From an uncultured Eggerthella sp. (GTDB lineage: Bacteria; Actinomycetota; Coriobacteriia; Coriobacteriales; Eggerthellaceae), in NCBI GenBank assembly GCA_900544455.1, contig UQVJ01000026.1, forward strand, positions 1 through 18,506: a stretch of DNA of 18,506 bases, written 5' to 3'. This document shows, piece by piece, positions 6,863 to 13,781 of the stretch. The notes under the pieces are model-generated. The model had not been told where the DNA came from and made no database searches. It was given only the letters and a program-made list of their open reading frames with translations. Numbering within the stretch: the first letter of the stretch is position 1; each line of letters begins with the position of its first letter. Both the position numbers and the translations under genes were made by a program.

Positions 6863-6895
6863 GCAGGGGGCCGTCTGGCTTTGAAAGCCCCCTGC
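6863..6895. other. Perfect 9-bp hairpin between element genes
   Basis: GCAGGGGGC (6863-6871) pairs with GCCCCCTGC (6887-6895). An alternative nested hairpin, GGCTTTGAAAGCC, lies partly in the loop. No T-run follows on the minus strand, so it is more likely an mRNA processing or stability structure than a terminator. The rest of the 144-bp gap (6780-6923) shows no gene. Confidence 0.5.
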
Positions 6896-6923
6896 CTTCC
6901 TTTCGCCATGCGGCGCCAATCAA

Positions 6924-7223
6924 TCAATCGGAAAGAAATGTTCTTTCTCCGCACCTCGTGCAAGCGAATACCTCATGCCCGATTGCTTCATTGAACCCTT
7001 GCCCTTTGAATCTGGTTGTCTTCCTGCACTTGCTGCAATACGTATCAATTGTCTTTCCGTATACCCGCTCTGCTTGCTGCTGGGGATTATGGTTTTCCAC
7101 AATGGGTAAGGGTGTTTCTTGGGGGTATATGGAATATCCCTCTTCCATGCCCGAATATCTATCCTCTAGTAACTCTATACTTGCTACCTTTTGTGCGTGA
7201 TTTGTACCAGTTGGCTGGTACAT
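6924..7223 (-). CDS. Small zinc-ribbon protein
   Basis: This 99-residue protein is soluble. Its C-terminal half has two CxxC pairs, CSKC and CTRC, spaced about 27 residues apart as in a zinc ribbon (TYCSKCRKTTRF...FACTRCGERTFL). The N-terminal half is unremarkable. Short proteins of this type are frequent in phages and satellites and may bind DNA or RNA, but the role is unknown. The ATG at 7223 overlaps the upstream gene by 40 bp and has only a weak, distant ribosome site. A shorter start at 7148 (MEEGYSIYP) is possible. Confidence 0.6.
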   Translation of the reverse strand: MYQPTGTNHAQKVASIELLEDRYSGMEEGYSIYPQETPLPIVENHNPQQQAERVYGKTIDTYCSKCRKTTRFKGQGFNEAIGHEVFACTRCGERTFLSD

Positions 7224-7645
7224 GGCTTAGCGGGTTCCTTGGCTGTTGCCCCCGAGTTATCCACAATGCCGTACAGTCGCATGAAAGCGGGAAACGTGTA
7301 GACTGTTGCCGCTTCACGCCCTCCCTTGCTGCTCGGGAAATCGACCAACCCGCATAGCCTTAGGTCGTTCTTCGTGTAGCGCCTGTAGCTCGTTCCACTA
7401 ATGGTGTCGCTCCCGTCCTTGTTCAGAACATGGGCGGCAACATCGGCATTTGACGCAACGGCGGTAAGCCTTTCGGAATCGCGGATAGATACAAGGAACA
7501 TGTACGCTTGCAACGCCTGGACTTCCCTGGTCTGGCTCCCACACGCTACCTCCTTGGCAAGCCGTGCGGCTTCAAACTGCTCGCTTGCCCCAAACGGCGA
7601 CCAGCGTCTATCATGCGCCCGTATGGCTTCGCTTGCGCGGCTCAT
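7184..7645 (-). CDS. Winged-helix-like protein, replication initiation candidate
   Basis: This protein has 153 residues. The central part (LQAYMFLVSIRDSERLTAVASNADVAAHVLN, then SGTSYRRYTKNDLRLCGLVDF and a beta hairpin VYTFPAFMRLYGIV) reads like a winged-helix domain of phage replication initiators or replisome organisers. The N-terminus is basic. It follows the Phg_2220_C-like gene with a gap of 21 bp. GGGGTG lies about eight bases before the ATG. Together the two proteins may supply the origin-binding and helicase-recruiting parts that are fused in other phage replisome proteins. The fold is inferred from the pattern only. Confidence 0.5.
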   Translation of the reverse strand: MSRASEAIRAHDRRWSPFGASEQFEAARLAKEVACGSQTREVQALQAYMFLVSIRDSERLTAVASNADVAAHVLNKDGSDTISGTSYRRYTKNDLRLCGLVDFPSSKGGREAATVYTFPAFMRLYGIVDNSGATAKEPAKPCTSQLVQITHKR

Positions 7646-7666
7646 GGCTCATTCACCCCGCTTCCG

Positions 7667-7996
7667 TCAGCTCGCATAGCTTGCCAACTCTTCATCAATG
7701 AAGGCGGTATTACCAACCCGCCGTGTTGCTGGTGGTAGCTTGGATTCGGCTATGTAGGCTTCCAGGTGGTACGGGCTAAGCAACGTGCTCGGGTTCAAGT
7801 GCGCTTGGTACTGGGTGCCTTCCCATTGCTTGCGCTTGAAAGCCACCATCTGCCGCACGTCATCGACCGTGAACGTACCGAGCATCGAGCCTAGGAAACG
7901 GGCATGGGGGTTGACGTTGTACCGAAACGGCGCGAACCCCTCCAATTCATCGTTGAGCACCTGCAAGCATGCATCTGCGAATGTTTCCCTATCCAT
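7667..7996 (-). CDS. Phage replisome C-terminal domain protein (Phg_2220_C-like)
   Basis: The 109-residue protein matches the pattern of the conserved phage C-terminal domain TIGR02220/Phg_2220_C. It has FRYNVNPHARFLGSMLG, then TFTVDDVRQMVAFKRKQWEG, then AHLNPSTLLSPYHLEAYI. In that family the domain is usually the C-terminal end of a larger DnaD-like replication protein. Here it is a stand-alone gene with no N-terminal winged helix. AGGTGAG lies about six bases before the ATG, and the start overlaps the upstream gene's stop by 8 bp, so translation is probably coupled. Confidence 0.65.
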   Translation of the reverse strand: MDRETFADACLQVLNDELEGFAPFRYNVNPHARFLGSMLGTFTVDDVRQMVAFKRKQWEGTQYQAHLNPSTLLSPYHLEAYIAESKLPPATRRVGNTAFIDEELASYAS

Positions 7997-8363
7997 CTGC
8001 GCTCACCTTGCCTACCATGCCGTCCGATAGGCTCCTTCTCTTCTCGAATCTGCCGCCCAACTCTTCGGGGTAATCGGCTTCCAGCATCCGCGCAAGGGCG
8101 GGAAGGAGCGTGTTGTTGACCTTGAAAGGCGCTTCGTTCTCTTCGTGTGGGATATACGTTGCCCTGACAACCTCGGCAACCATCGAAATGCTCAGCCGCC
8201 GCCCGTTTCCCGCGATCCTCAGCGCGGTGTCAGCCATCAGCCAATAGGCGCGTGGGTGGCTCTTCTTCCATTTGGCGGCTTCGTATGCAGCCGTTGCGCC
8301 CGTTACCCTGTTCGTTTGCCTGTGGCTCTCAGAAGGCTTTTCGGCATCGAAAGCGTTTCCCAT
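7989..8363 (-). CDS. Conserved phage-type protein of unknown function
   Basis: This 124-residue soluble protein begins at the ATG 8363, five bases after AGGTGG. The GTG at 8372 would include the ribosome site. The same AGGTGG plus five bases precedes the AlpA-like gene upstream. The central and C-terminal parts (YWLMADTALRIAGNGRRLSISMVAEVVRA, FKVNNTLLPALARMLEADYPE, FEKRRSL) resemble small early-region proteins common in phages of Firmicutes and Actinomycetota, often found beside replication genes. No catalytic motif is visible. It lies 9 bp after the AlpA-like gene. Confidence 0.6.
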   Translation of the reverse strand: MGNAFDAEKPSESHRQTNRVTGATAAYEAAKWKKSHPRAYWLMADTALRIAGNGRRLSISMVAEVVRATYIPHEENEAPFKVNNTLLPALARMLEADYPEELGGRFEKRRSLSDGMVGKVSADG

Positions 8364-8372
8364 GACAACCAC

Positions 8373-8585
8373 CTACTCGCAAAACTTCGCGATGAACTTA
8401 TCCCGTTGAATGTAGACACGGTGACCGATCTTCACCGCTGGCAACTCCTTACGGAGAACCATCGCCCTAACCGTCTGCTCGGTGCAGTCAAGGAGCGTTG
8501 CCGTTTCCTTGACGGTTATGAGCTGGTTAAGCCCGCTCTCATTTCCGTGGTTGTCCATTCGGATAACCTTGATTCCTGGTTTCAT
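8373..8585 (-). CDS. AlpA/excisionase-like helix-turn-helix protein
   Basis: This 70-residue protein has the MerR-like helix-turn-helix typical of AlpA, Xis and excisionase-family regulators: LITVKETATLLDCTEQTVRAMVLRKELPAVKIGHRVYIQRDKF. In phage satellites AlpA-type proteins activate integrase or excision genes, and Xis proteins bend DNA for excision. AGGTGG lies five bases before the ATG. It is the first gene of the minus-strand run that reaches the integrase. It faces the divergent zinc-finger gene across a short region with a dyad. It probably acts as the element's early regulator. Confidence 0.8.
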   Translation of the reverse strand: MKPGIKVIRMDNHGNESGLNQLITVKETATLLDCTEQTVRAMVLRKELPAVKIGHRVYIQRDKFIAKFCE

Positions 8586-8615
8586 CTAAACCACCTTATG
8601 TAACCGCAATTCGAT

Positions 8616-8665
8616 ACTTTGAACGCTGTGCATGCTTGCGTTGTCTCAAAGTAAAGCGGCATAAT
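8616..8665. promoter_or_regulatory. Divergent promoter region with operator-like dyad
   Basis: ACTTTGA (8616-8622) and TCAAAGT (8646-8652) are complementary. Inside them AACGC (8622-8626) pairs with GCGTT (8638-8642) around the palindrome GCATGC (8630-8635). A plus-strand promoter TTGCGT (8636-8641), 18 bp, CATAAT (8660-8665) overlaps the dyad. A repressor bound here could control both the AlpA-like operon and the zinc-finger gene. Confidence 0.45.
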
Positions 8666-8698
8666 GTCCCTCAATCGAGGGAATGTTTAGCGGGACAA

Positions 8699-9550
8699 TT
8701 GGCAAATCAAAATGAAACATACGGTGGGCAATGGGCGGCTAATCCGCTTTATTGGTGGGCGCATTCGCCTATTCGCATCGATGAATGCAACGGGCATCTG
8801 TTTTTCGTGCAAGACAGATCAAGCGGGTCATTCATGCGCTTTGAGGATTTGCCCATAGAGTTTTTCAGCCATCAAATTCTCGAAATACCGCCGCTGAGCC
8901 TTTGCCCAGATGATGAAATCTCAAACGCTGACGAACTGCTCAGCTTTTGCGAAAAGTGGGGTTTGCCTTTCAGCCCAGATAGGGAATACGGGGCGTGCGG
9001 GAAACGCATGGCAAGGCCGCAAATCGCCAACGAATGGCAACAGGCAATTGAAACAACAGACAGCTTCTTTCCTGGCTTTTCGCAAAGTCTCATAAACGAG
9101 GGTCTTTTCATTTCGGTGAGCGAAGCGGCTCGCTCTATTCAGGATTTGAGCATGTTTGCTTGTAGTGTTTCCAGAATTGCAAACGGTGCGCATAGCGCAT
9201 TGGGCATGAACGCTATATATAACGCGGCATATCCCCATTCGGCTGCTTACTGGTGCAGCGCAGCAGGGGGAGCGGCAAGCACGAAAGCGCCTGGAAACGT
9301 GTTCGACTTCGGGGACGCTCGGACTGGTGGGCTTACGGCTGCTGTATGCCGTCAGATGATCGAAACCCTTTCAGACCACGCACCGTGGAGGGAGTGCGCT
9401 TGCAAGGGATGCGGAAGGATGTTCAAACGCAAGCAGGGAGCGAGAAACCCTCATAGGGATTCGGCTTACTGCTGCAAGAAATGCGAAGAGCGGCAACGCA
9501 AGCGGAACCAGCGAGAAGCAGCCAGGAACCGAATAGACCACGGCATATAA
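8699..9550 (+). CDS. Zinc-finger protein, possible element regulator
   Basis: The frame is open from 8636, giving up to 304 residues. The first TTG (8636) overlaps the predicted -35 box and its first 20 residues look non-coding, so I prefer the TTG at 8699 (283 aa). Neither start has a good ribosome site. The body is rich in aromatic residues, for example GGQWAANPLYWWAHSPI. The C-terminal 50 residues hold a cysteine cluster (ECACKGCGRMFKRKQ, then YCCKKCEERQRKRNQR), like the CGNR-type zinc finger with a basic tail. It is the only long plus-strand gene of the element and diverges from the AlpA-like gene, where satellites and phages often keep a master repressor. A DNA-binding regulatory role is inference. 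Base composition is lower in GC than the flanking genes. Confidence 0.7.
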   Translation: MANQNETYGGQWAANPLYWWAHSPIRIDECNGHLFFVQDRSSGSFMRFEDLPIEFFSHQILEIPPLSLCPDDEISNADELLSFCEKWGLPFSPDREYGACGKRMARPQIANEWQQAIETTDSFFPGFSQSLINEGLFISVSEAARSIQDLSMFACSVSRIANGAHSALGMNAIYNAAYPHSAAYWCSAAGGAASTKAPGNVFDFGDARTGGLTAAVCRQMIETLSDHAPWRECACKGCGRMFKRKQGARNPHRDSAYCCKKCEERQRKRNQREAARNRIDHGI

Positions 9551-9554
9551 AAAA

Positions 9555-9584
9555 AGCGCCCTGCAAATCGCTTGCAAGGGCGCT
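9555..9584 (-). terminator. Rho-independent terminator
   Basis: AGCGCCCTGCAA (9555-9566) pairs with TTGCAAGGGCGCT (9572-9584) with one bulge. On the minus strand it is followed by TTTTTTTATA. It therefore terminates minus-strand transcription arriving from the truncated gene at 9788-10108. It begins four bases after the plus-strand zinc-finger gene and may also protect that gene's 3' end. Confidence 0.8.
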
Positions 9585-9595
9585 GAATAGTGGGC

Positions 9596-9638
9596 GGCGG
9601 GAACTCTGACAGGCATGAGAGAAAAGGAGCTTCCCGCC
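9596..9638. other. Hairpin in gap between convergent element genes
   Basis: GGCGGGAA (9596-9603) pairs perfectly with TTCCCGCC (9631-9638), with an inner CTC/GAG. It lies in the 237-bp gap between the two convergent genes. The rest of that gap (9639-9787) shows no gene and no repeat that I can support. Confidence 0.4.
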
Positions 9639-9787
9639 TGGGCGTCATTGTATGAGCCTGTAGCCGCGTGCGAACGATCCCCTTTCTTCTCTTTCGCCGA
9701 AACAGGCTATAGGCTTGTGCGGGGTTTGTGAATCTCTGTTACAGAAACCGTTAAGTTGCAGGTCAGGCATCTAGATATTTTTTCGAA

Positions 9788-10108
9788 TCATCTTACCCCG
9801 ATTCGCTTTTCCATGCGCCGCACAGCCTGGCGCTCTGCGTTGTAGATGCGCCTTAGCTCGGTGCTGGCTTCCTTGCGCTCCAATGATTCGAGGTGGCGTT
9901 TGCGCTGCTGGATGCTCTCGATGCGGTCTGTGAGGTTGCAGTCGGGACATTTGCCGCTGTTGTTGTGCGAGTTTAGAACCGCCCCGCAAACATCGCATTG
10001 TCTGTACTTTGCGAGTGATACGCCCTTGCGGCTTGCCCTCATGCGTATAGCCTGAACCGTTCTATCTGCAAAGCTCTTGCCAGGCAGCGCCTTTACACAT
10101 TCGCGCAA
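9788..10108 (-). pseudogene. Zinc-ribbon protein with partial Myb/SANT-like N-terminus, probably 5'-truncated
   Basis: The open frame begins at a TTG at 10108 inside the 3' end of the kinase gene, with no ribosome site. The first residues (VKALPGKSFADRTVQAIRMRASRKGVSL) look like the second half of a Myb/SANT-like domain. A zinc ribbon follows (CDVCGAVLN...GKCPDC), then a long charged helix (RIESIQQRKRHLESLERKEASTELRRIYNAERQAVRRMEKR). The missing first helices are the part present in the small ORF at 4711-4884 at the other end of the element. I read it as a gene cut by integration or rearrangement. An internal start such as the ATG at 10042 could still give a shorter protein. Confidence 0.55.
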
Positions 10109-11385
10109 TCGGGAAGGAACAGAGTAACGGAAGTTCCCTTGCCCAGCTCGCTCTGGATATCCATATAAGCCTTTTCGCCATAGTAGCCGCGCAGACGATC
10201 GTTGACATTCTTCACAGCAATACCCAGGCCCGTCTCCGATTTCGGCGCCATGATGTTCTTGAGGGCCTCTTCCTTCATGCCGATGCCGTCGTCGTTCACA
10301 TGTAGATACACGTCGTCGCCATCGAGGGCACCGGAAATGGAAATGGTGAGCTTGCCTTCCGCCGGCATGGCGTGCTTTACCGCATTCTCAACCAACGGCT
10401 GCACCATGAAGGCAGGCACCTGCATAGCGCGCACCTCTTCGCCGATATCAACTTCTACTGCCAAGCGATCTTCCCCGAATCGTGCCTGTTCGAGCGAAAG
10501 GTAGCGCACCGTCTGCTCAACCTCGCGCGAAAGGGAGATAAGATCCGAACTGTTTTCGAGCGTCTGACGATAGAACACCGCAAACTCACGCAGCATAACG
10601 CGAGCCTTGTTGGGATCGGTGCGTACCAGCGATGCCATGGTGTTGATGATGTTGAACAGGAAATGCGGGTTGATCTGGCTCTGCAGCGCCTTCAGTTCCA
10701 TGCTGGTAGCAAGCTTCTTCTGCTCTTCGAGCTGCAAGGCGGCAATCTGCGTAGAAAGCAACTGACCGAAACCTTCAGCAACGGAAATCTGCGTTTCGGA
10801 AATGCGCGAAGGCTTGGGATAGTAGAACTTCAACGTACCCTGAATGGAAGACCCCATCTTCAAGGGAACGATAATGGCGGCCTGGATGGCGCTCATGGGA
10901 ACAGGCAAACCCACTTCGAGCTGTGAGCGCAACACGCGGGTTTTGCCATCCTGCACAGTGCGTTTCGTGCCGGCGGTGCGGATATGCCCACCCAATTCGC
11001 CCAGCTCTTCCCTGCCAGCGCCAGCGTAGCCCAAAACCACTTCGCGGTCGGTAATGGCAACGGCGCACGCCGAAGTGGAAGGGAGCAGAATCTCGCACAC
11101 CTTCTGGGCGGCTTCCGACGTAAAGCCTTCCTGCATGGCTTCCAGCGTTGCACTTGCCAAGTTCAACACCGACATGGACTGGTTTGCGCGAATGCGGTCG
11201 GGGTCGAGGATCAGGGCAATGGTAATCAGCAAGAACGCCGTAAACAGGGCACCGGAAATGGTAAGAACCAGATAGTTGTTCTCGGGGCCGAACATTGCCC
11301 AGCCCAAAACGCAGCCGCAGATAAGAGCCATGCACAGCGAGGCAATTTCAAGAACGATGGTAACGTTGTGGCGGGGGTAAGCCAT
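10093..11385 (-). CDS. LytS-type sensor histidine kinase
   Basis: This 430-residue membrane kinase has two transmembrane segments (about residues 8-31 and 38-60). A GAF-like sensor region (about 80-215) follows, then the LytS/YehU-type phosphoacceptor domain with the histidine in LQSQINPHFLFNIINT, and a HATPase domain with VENAVKHAM, DDGIGM and TGLGIAVKNVNDRL boxes. GGAGG lies seven bases before the ATG. It phosphorylates a LytTR-domain regulator. The obvious partner is encoded at 3456-4169, beyond the mobile element. Its 3' end forms the right border of the element and overlaps the truncated element gene by 16 bp. It lies 73 bp after the TauE/SafE gene and is probably cotranscribed with it. 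The stimulus is not evident. Confidence 0.93.
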   Translation of the reverse strand: MAYPRHNVTIVLEIASLCMALICGCVLGWAMFGPENNYLVLTISGALFTAFLLITIALILDPDRIRANQSMSVLNLASATLEAMQEGFTSEAAQKVCEILLPSTSACAVAITDREVVLGYAGAGREELGELGGHIRTAGTKRTVQDGKTRVLRSQLEVGLPVPMSAIQAAIIVPLKMGSSIQGTLKFYYPKPSRISETQISVAEGFGQLLSTQIAALQLEEQKKLATSMELKALQSQINPHFLFNIINTMASLVRTDPNKARVMLREFAVFYRQTLENSSDLISLSREVEQTVRYLSLEQARFGEDRLAVEVDIGEEVRAMQVPAFMVQPLVENAVKHAMPAEGKLTISISGALDGDDVYLHVNDDGIGMKEEALKNIMAPKSETGLGIAVKNVNDRLRGYYGEKAYMDIQSELGKGTSVTLFLPDCANV

Positions 11386-11417
11386 AAACGATCCTCCGGG
11401 AAACGGGAGCTACTTCT

Positions 11418-11441
11418 ACCTGCGCCATACACGTCGCAGGT
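11418..11441. promoter_or_regulatory. Dyad in the leader of the kinase gene
   Basis: ACCTGCG (11418-11424) and CGCAGGT (11435-11441) are perfectly complementary across 10 bp. It lies in the 73-bp gap between the exporter and the kinase genes. It may be an operator or an mRNA hairpin that sets relative expression. Confidence 0.4.
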
Positions 11442-11458
11442 AATGTGACCATAGCATA

Positions 11459-12304
11459 TTACAGTGCAGCTACCTCGTTGCCCAGAAGCACTACCGCGCT
11501 GATAAGCAAAAACACACCAAAAGCAATGCGCAGCTGTCGCTCGGGAACGCGACGGACAAGGTTCGCGCCAATCACCGCACCGGGGATGCTGCCCGCCGCC
11601 ATAGCGATACCCGCAAGGTAGTCGATGTTACCCAACATGCCCTGATAGACGACGCCGGGAATGGCCAAGATCATGATGGCAACCAGGGACGTACCCGACG
11701 CCTTGCGCATCATAACGCCCAGCACCGAGATGAACAGGGGCACCATCAGGAAGCCACCGCCCACGCCTACGTAGCCCGAGGCCAGGCCTGCGGTTAAGCC
11801 GATGCCGATGGCAACAGGCAGATTCTTGCGCGTAAGCTTGAATTCTTCTTCGCCCAAGTCTTCTTCGATGACCGCAGCCTTAACAGCGGCCTTTTCCACA
11901 TCAACGCCCATGGCCTTGCCCGAAGCGGGGTTCTTCGGCATGCGTGCAGCCTTGCGAAACATCTTGAACGACGAAAAGCCAATGATGATAGCCGCAGCCA
12001 GCATGACCATCCATGCTGGCGACATATTGGCCAAATACACACCCAAGGGGCTGGTGCAGGCGCCAGCCAAACCGCACACAATTCCCAACTGGGGAATGCA
12101 TGTCTTGTTCTTGATGTGGGTGACGAAACCTACCAGTGAAGTGGGGATGATGGTAAACAGCGATGTTGCCGTAGAGGCAAGAGCCGAAAGCCCGAAACCC
12201 AAACGGAACAGGGGAACCATCAAGGTTCCTCCTCCGATACCCAGCAAGCCCGACAAAATTCCAACAACTACGCCAACTGCTGCGGTAATTACAAAGGTTT
12301 CCAT
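11459..12304 (-). CDS. TauE/SafE-family (DUF81) membrane exporter
   Basis: This 281-residue protein has about eight hydrophobic segments in two related halves. Each half carries the family's glycine-rich motif, GILSGLLGIGGGTLMVPL at the N-terminus and GLASGYVGVGGGFLMVPLF in the second half. A cytoplasmic charged loop (about residues 115-160, rich in KAMGVDVEKAAVK and EEDLGEEEFKLTRK) joins them. Family members export sulfite, sulfoacetate or other organosulfur anions; the substrate here is unknown. It starts 14 bp after the glycosyltransferase-like gene, with AGGA about 12 bases before the ATG, which indicates cotranscription. Confidence 0.9.
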   Translation of the reverse strand: METFVITAAVGVVVGILSGLLGIGGGTLMVPLFRLGFGLSALASTATSLFTIIPTSLVGFVTHIKNKTCIPQLGIVCGLAGACTSPLGVYLANMSPAWMVMLAAAIIIGFSSFKMFRKAARMPKNPASGKAMGVDVEKAAVKAAVIEEDLGEEEFKLTRKNLPVAIGIGLTAGLASGYVGVGGGFLMVPLFISVLGVMMRKASGTSLVAIMILAIPGVVYQGMLGNIDYLAGIAMAAGSIPGAVIGANLVRRVPERQLRIAFGVFLLISAVVLLGNEVAAL

Positions 12305-12318
12305 GAAGTGCGCAAATC

Positions 12319-13665
12319 CTATTCTTCGTTAATGTTGAGCCTGATCTCGGCCGTCATGCCTGGATCAAGGTTGGCGGCGGCAGGTTCCGGCAAGTTGGAA
12401 GCGTTGCCCGCACCATCTGCCGATGCGCCCGCCGGGGCAGCAGCTTCAACTACCACTTCCCCGCCCGACTGACGGGCAATAGCAGCCTGAACCAGCGCCT
12501 GGCGCAAACCGCCGTCGCTTTCCATGCGCGCCATGATATCGCCCCAGGTGTACTGGAACTCGAAGTACTTCATGCAGTGCTCCTGGGCGTATTCGGTTGC
12601 CTCGCCGGCAGCAGCCTTGGCACCTTCGCGATAGCGCTTCTTGTCGGGACGGGCCAACGAACGCAGGAACGCCGTACGCTTGATACGCTTGGTAATGCCC
12701 GGCTCCAGGAACGGACCAGGATACGGCATAAGCGAAGAAGGCTTGATCTGCAGAAGGTCGATCTGCGCACGGCTGAACTCGATTTTGTAGTACTCGTAGA
12801 TCCAGCGGAAAATATCGCGATAGAAGCGATGGCCTTCATGCCTGTCGCGCGGAGGGCGGTGCGTCAACGACCATTGGTTGTCGAACCAGATATCGGAACC
12901 GTACATACGCAGGTTAAGCAAGTAGTCCAAGTCTTCACCGCGAAGGATCCACGGGTCGAAGCTCAAACGGCGATACGTTTCACGATGCAGCGCCAAGCAG
13001 CCGCCACATACATGATTGGAACGAGAAAGGCGCGGGCCGGACATGGCCTTGCTGATCCAATTGTTGAAAGCACGGCCCTGCTGCCAAAAATGGTTGTACC
13101 AACGGTTCTGGCTCTTCGAGTAGTAGGTGCCTTCATCGTTGAAGTAGAAGCCCGATTTGGCAAGGATGGGAATGCCCTTCTTGGTGAGCTTGCCCAAGCC
13201 GTACATGGCCTTTTCAAGAAATGTCTCGTCTTCGATGGTTTCATCGTCGTCGATGAACACCACCGAATCGAACCCCAACACCTGGGCAACAACCAAACCA
13301 AGGTTGCGAACGGCCGAATAGCCCGTAAGGCCAATAGCCTCCTGCTGGCCGCCGAAGCCTAGCTGATCCAAACGCTGCTGAACAATCTCAGCTTCAGCGC
13401 GTCCAATTACCAACGTATGCATTTGAGGGAACTGGTTGGCAATGTTTTGAACCTTCTTGGCGGCTTCGTCTTCCACGCCACCCTCGGCGGCAACCAGAAT
13501 AATTACCTGGCCCAACCCGCGCACCTGCTGCAACGAGTTAAGGCACCTGCCCAATGTGCCCTGCTCATTCAAGGGCGTAGGATGGTCATACAGCCTAGAG
13601 GGCTTTGCGGCACCGCGCTTTGCGGGCGCGGTGTGGAAGGTAGGTATGATCACTGCAGGATTCAT
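12319..13665 (-). CDS. Glycosyltransferase family 2-like protein
   Basis: This 448-residue protein has a GT-A-type nucleotide-sugar transferase core. It opens with MNPAVIIPTFH. The metal-binding acidic cluster is VVFIDDDETIED. An acceptor region CGGCLALHRETYRR is followed by the catalytic-type acid in LRGEDLDYLLNL. The last 60 residues are an alanine/glycine/proline-rich tail with no fold predicted. There is no signal peptide or membrane segment, so it acts in the cytoplasm, perhaps on a cell-envelope or secondary-metabolite acceptor. AGAGGGGG lies four bases before the ATG. It appears to be the first gene of a unit with the exporter and kinase, just after a terminator. Confidence 0.85.
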   Translation of the reverse strand: MNPAVIIPTFHTAPAKRGAAKPSRLYDHPTPLNEQGTLGRCLNSLQQVRGLGQVIILVAAEGGVEDEAAKKVQNIANQFPQMHTLVIGRAEAEIVQQRLDQLGFGGQQEAIGLTGYSAVRNLGLVVAQVLGFDSVVFIDDDETIEDETFLEKAMYGLGKLTKKGIPILAKSGFYFNDEGTYYSKSQNRWYNHFWQQGRAFNNWISKAMSGPRLSRSNHVCGGCLALHRETYRRLSFDPWILRGEDLDYLLNLRMYGSDIWFDNQWSLTHRPPRDRHEGHRFYRDIFRWIYEYYKIEFSRAQIDLLQIKPSSLMPYPGPFLEPGITKRIKRTAFLRSLARPDKKRYREGAKAAAGEATEYAQEHCMKYFEFQYTWGDIMARMESDGGLRQALVQAAIARQSGGEVVVEAAAPAGASADGAGNASNLPEPAAANLDPGMTAEIRLNINEE

Positions 13666-13711
13666 GGGTCCCCCTCTTTGCGGCCCGCCCTATGCAGGCC
13701 CCTTAGAAAAA

Positions 13712-13734
13712 CAACATCCCATAATGGGATGTTG
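13712..13734 (-). terminator. Rho-independent terminator after rsgA
   Basis: CAACATCCCAT and ATGGGATGTTG are perfect 11-bp arms around a single base (effective loop of three to five). On the minus strand TTTTTC follows. It lies 48 bp beyond the rsgA stop codon and separates that operon from the glycosyltransferase unit. Confidence 0.85.
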
Positions 13735-13781
13735 CACATAATATTGTAGCGCATCGGAAAGAACGCTTGGTTTCACGGTTC

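Larger units (their letters stand above)
4341..10092. mobile_element. Small phage-satellite-like integrated element (boundaries approximate)
   Basis: The segment holds an integrase, an AlpA/Xis-like regulator, replication-type proteins and a terminase-small-subunit-like protein, but no structural phage genes. Several parts, notably 8699-9550, are visibly richer in A and T than the flanking genes. It separates a LytS kinase from a LytR regulator that would normally be adjacent. The right edge must lie near the kinase stop codon (10093). The left edge lies somewhere in 4222-4950; I use the inverted repeat at 4341 as a working limit. I found no clear direct repeat marking attL and attR. Confidence 0.65.

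Noticed and set aside
4232..10068. CCGATCTATCTG (4232) and CCGTTCTATCTG (10057) as attL/attR core
   Set aside because: One mismatch in 12 bp is expected by chance between two regions of this size, and the right copy lies inside the element-side ORF.
12577..13362. 261-residue plus-strand frame
   Set aside because: It is antisense to the glycosyltransferase-like gene; GC-rich third positions keep the reverse frame open.
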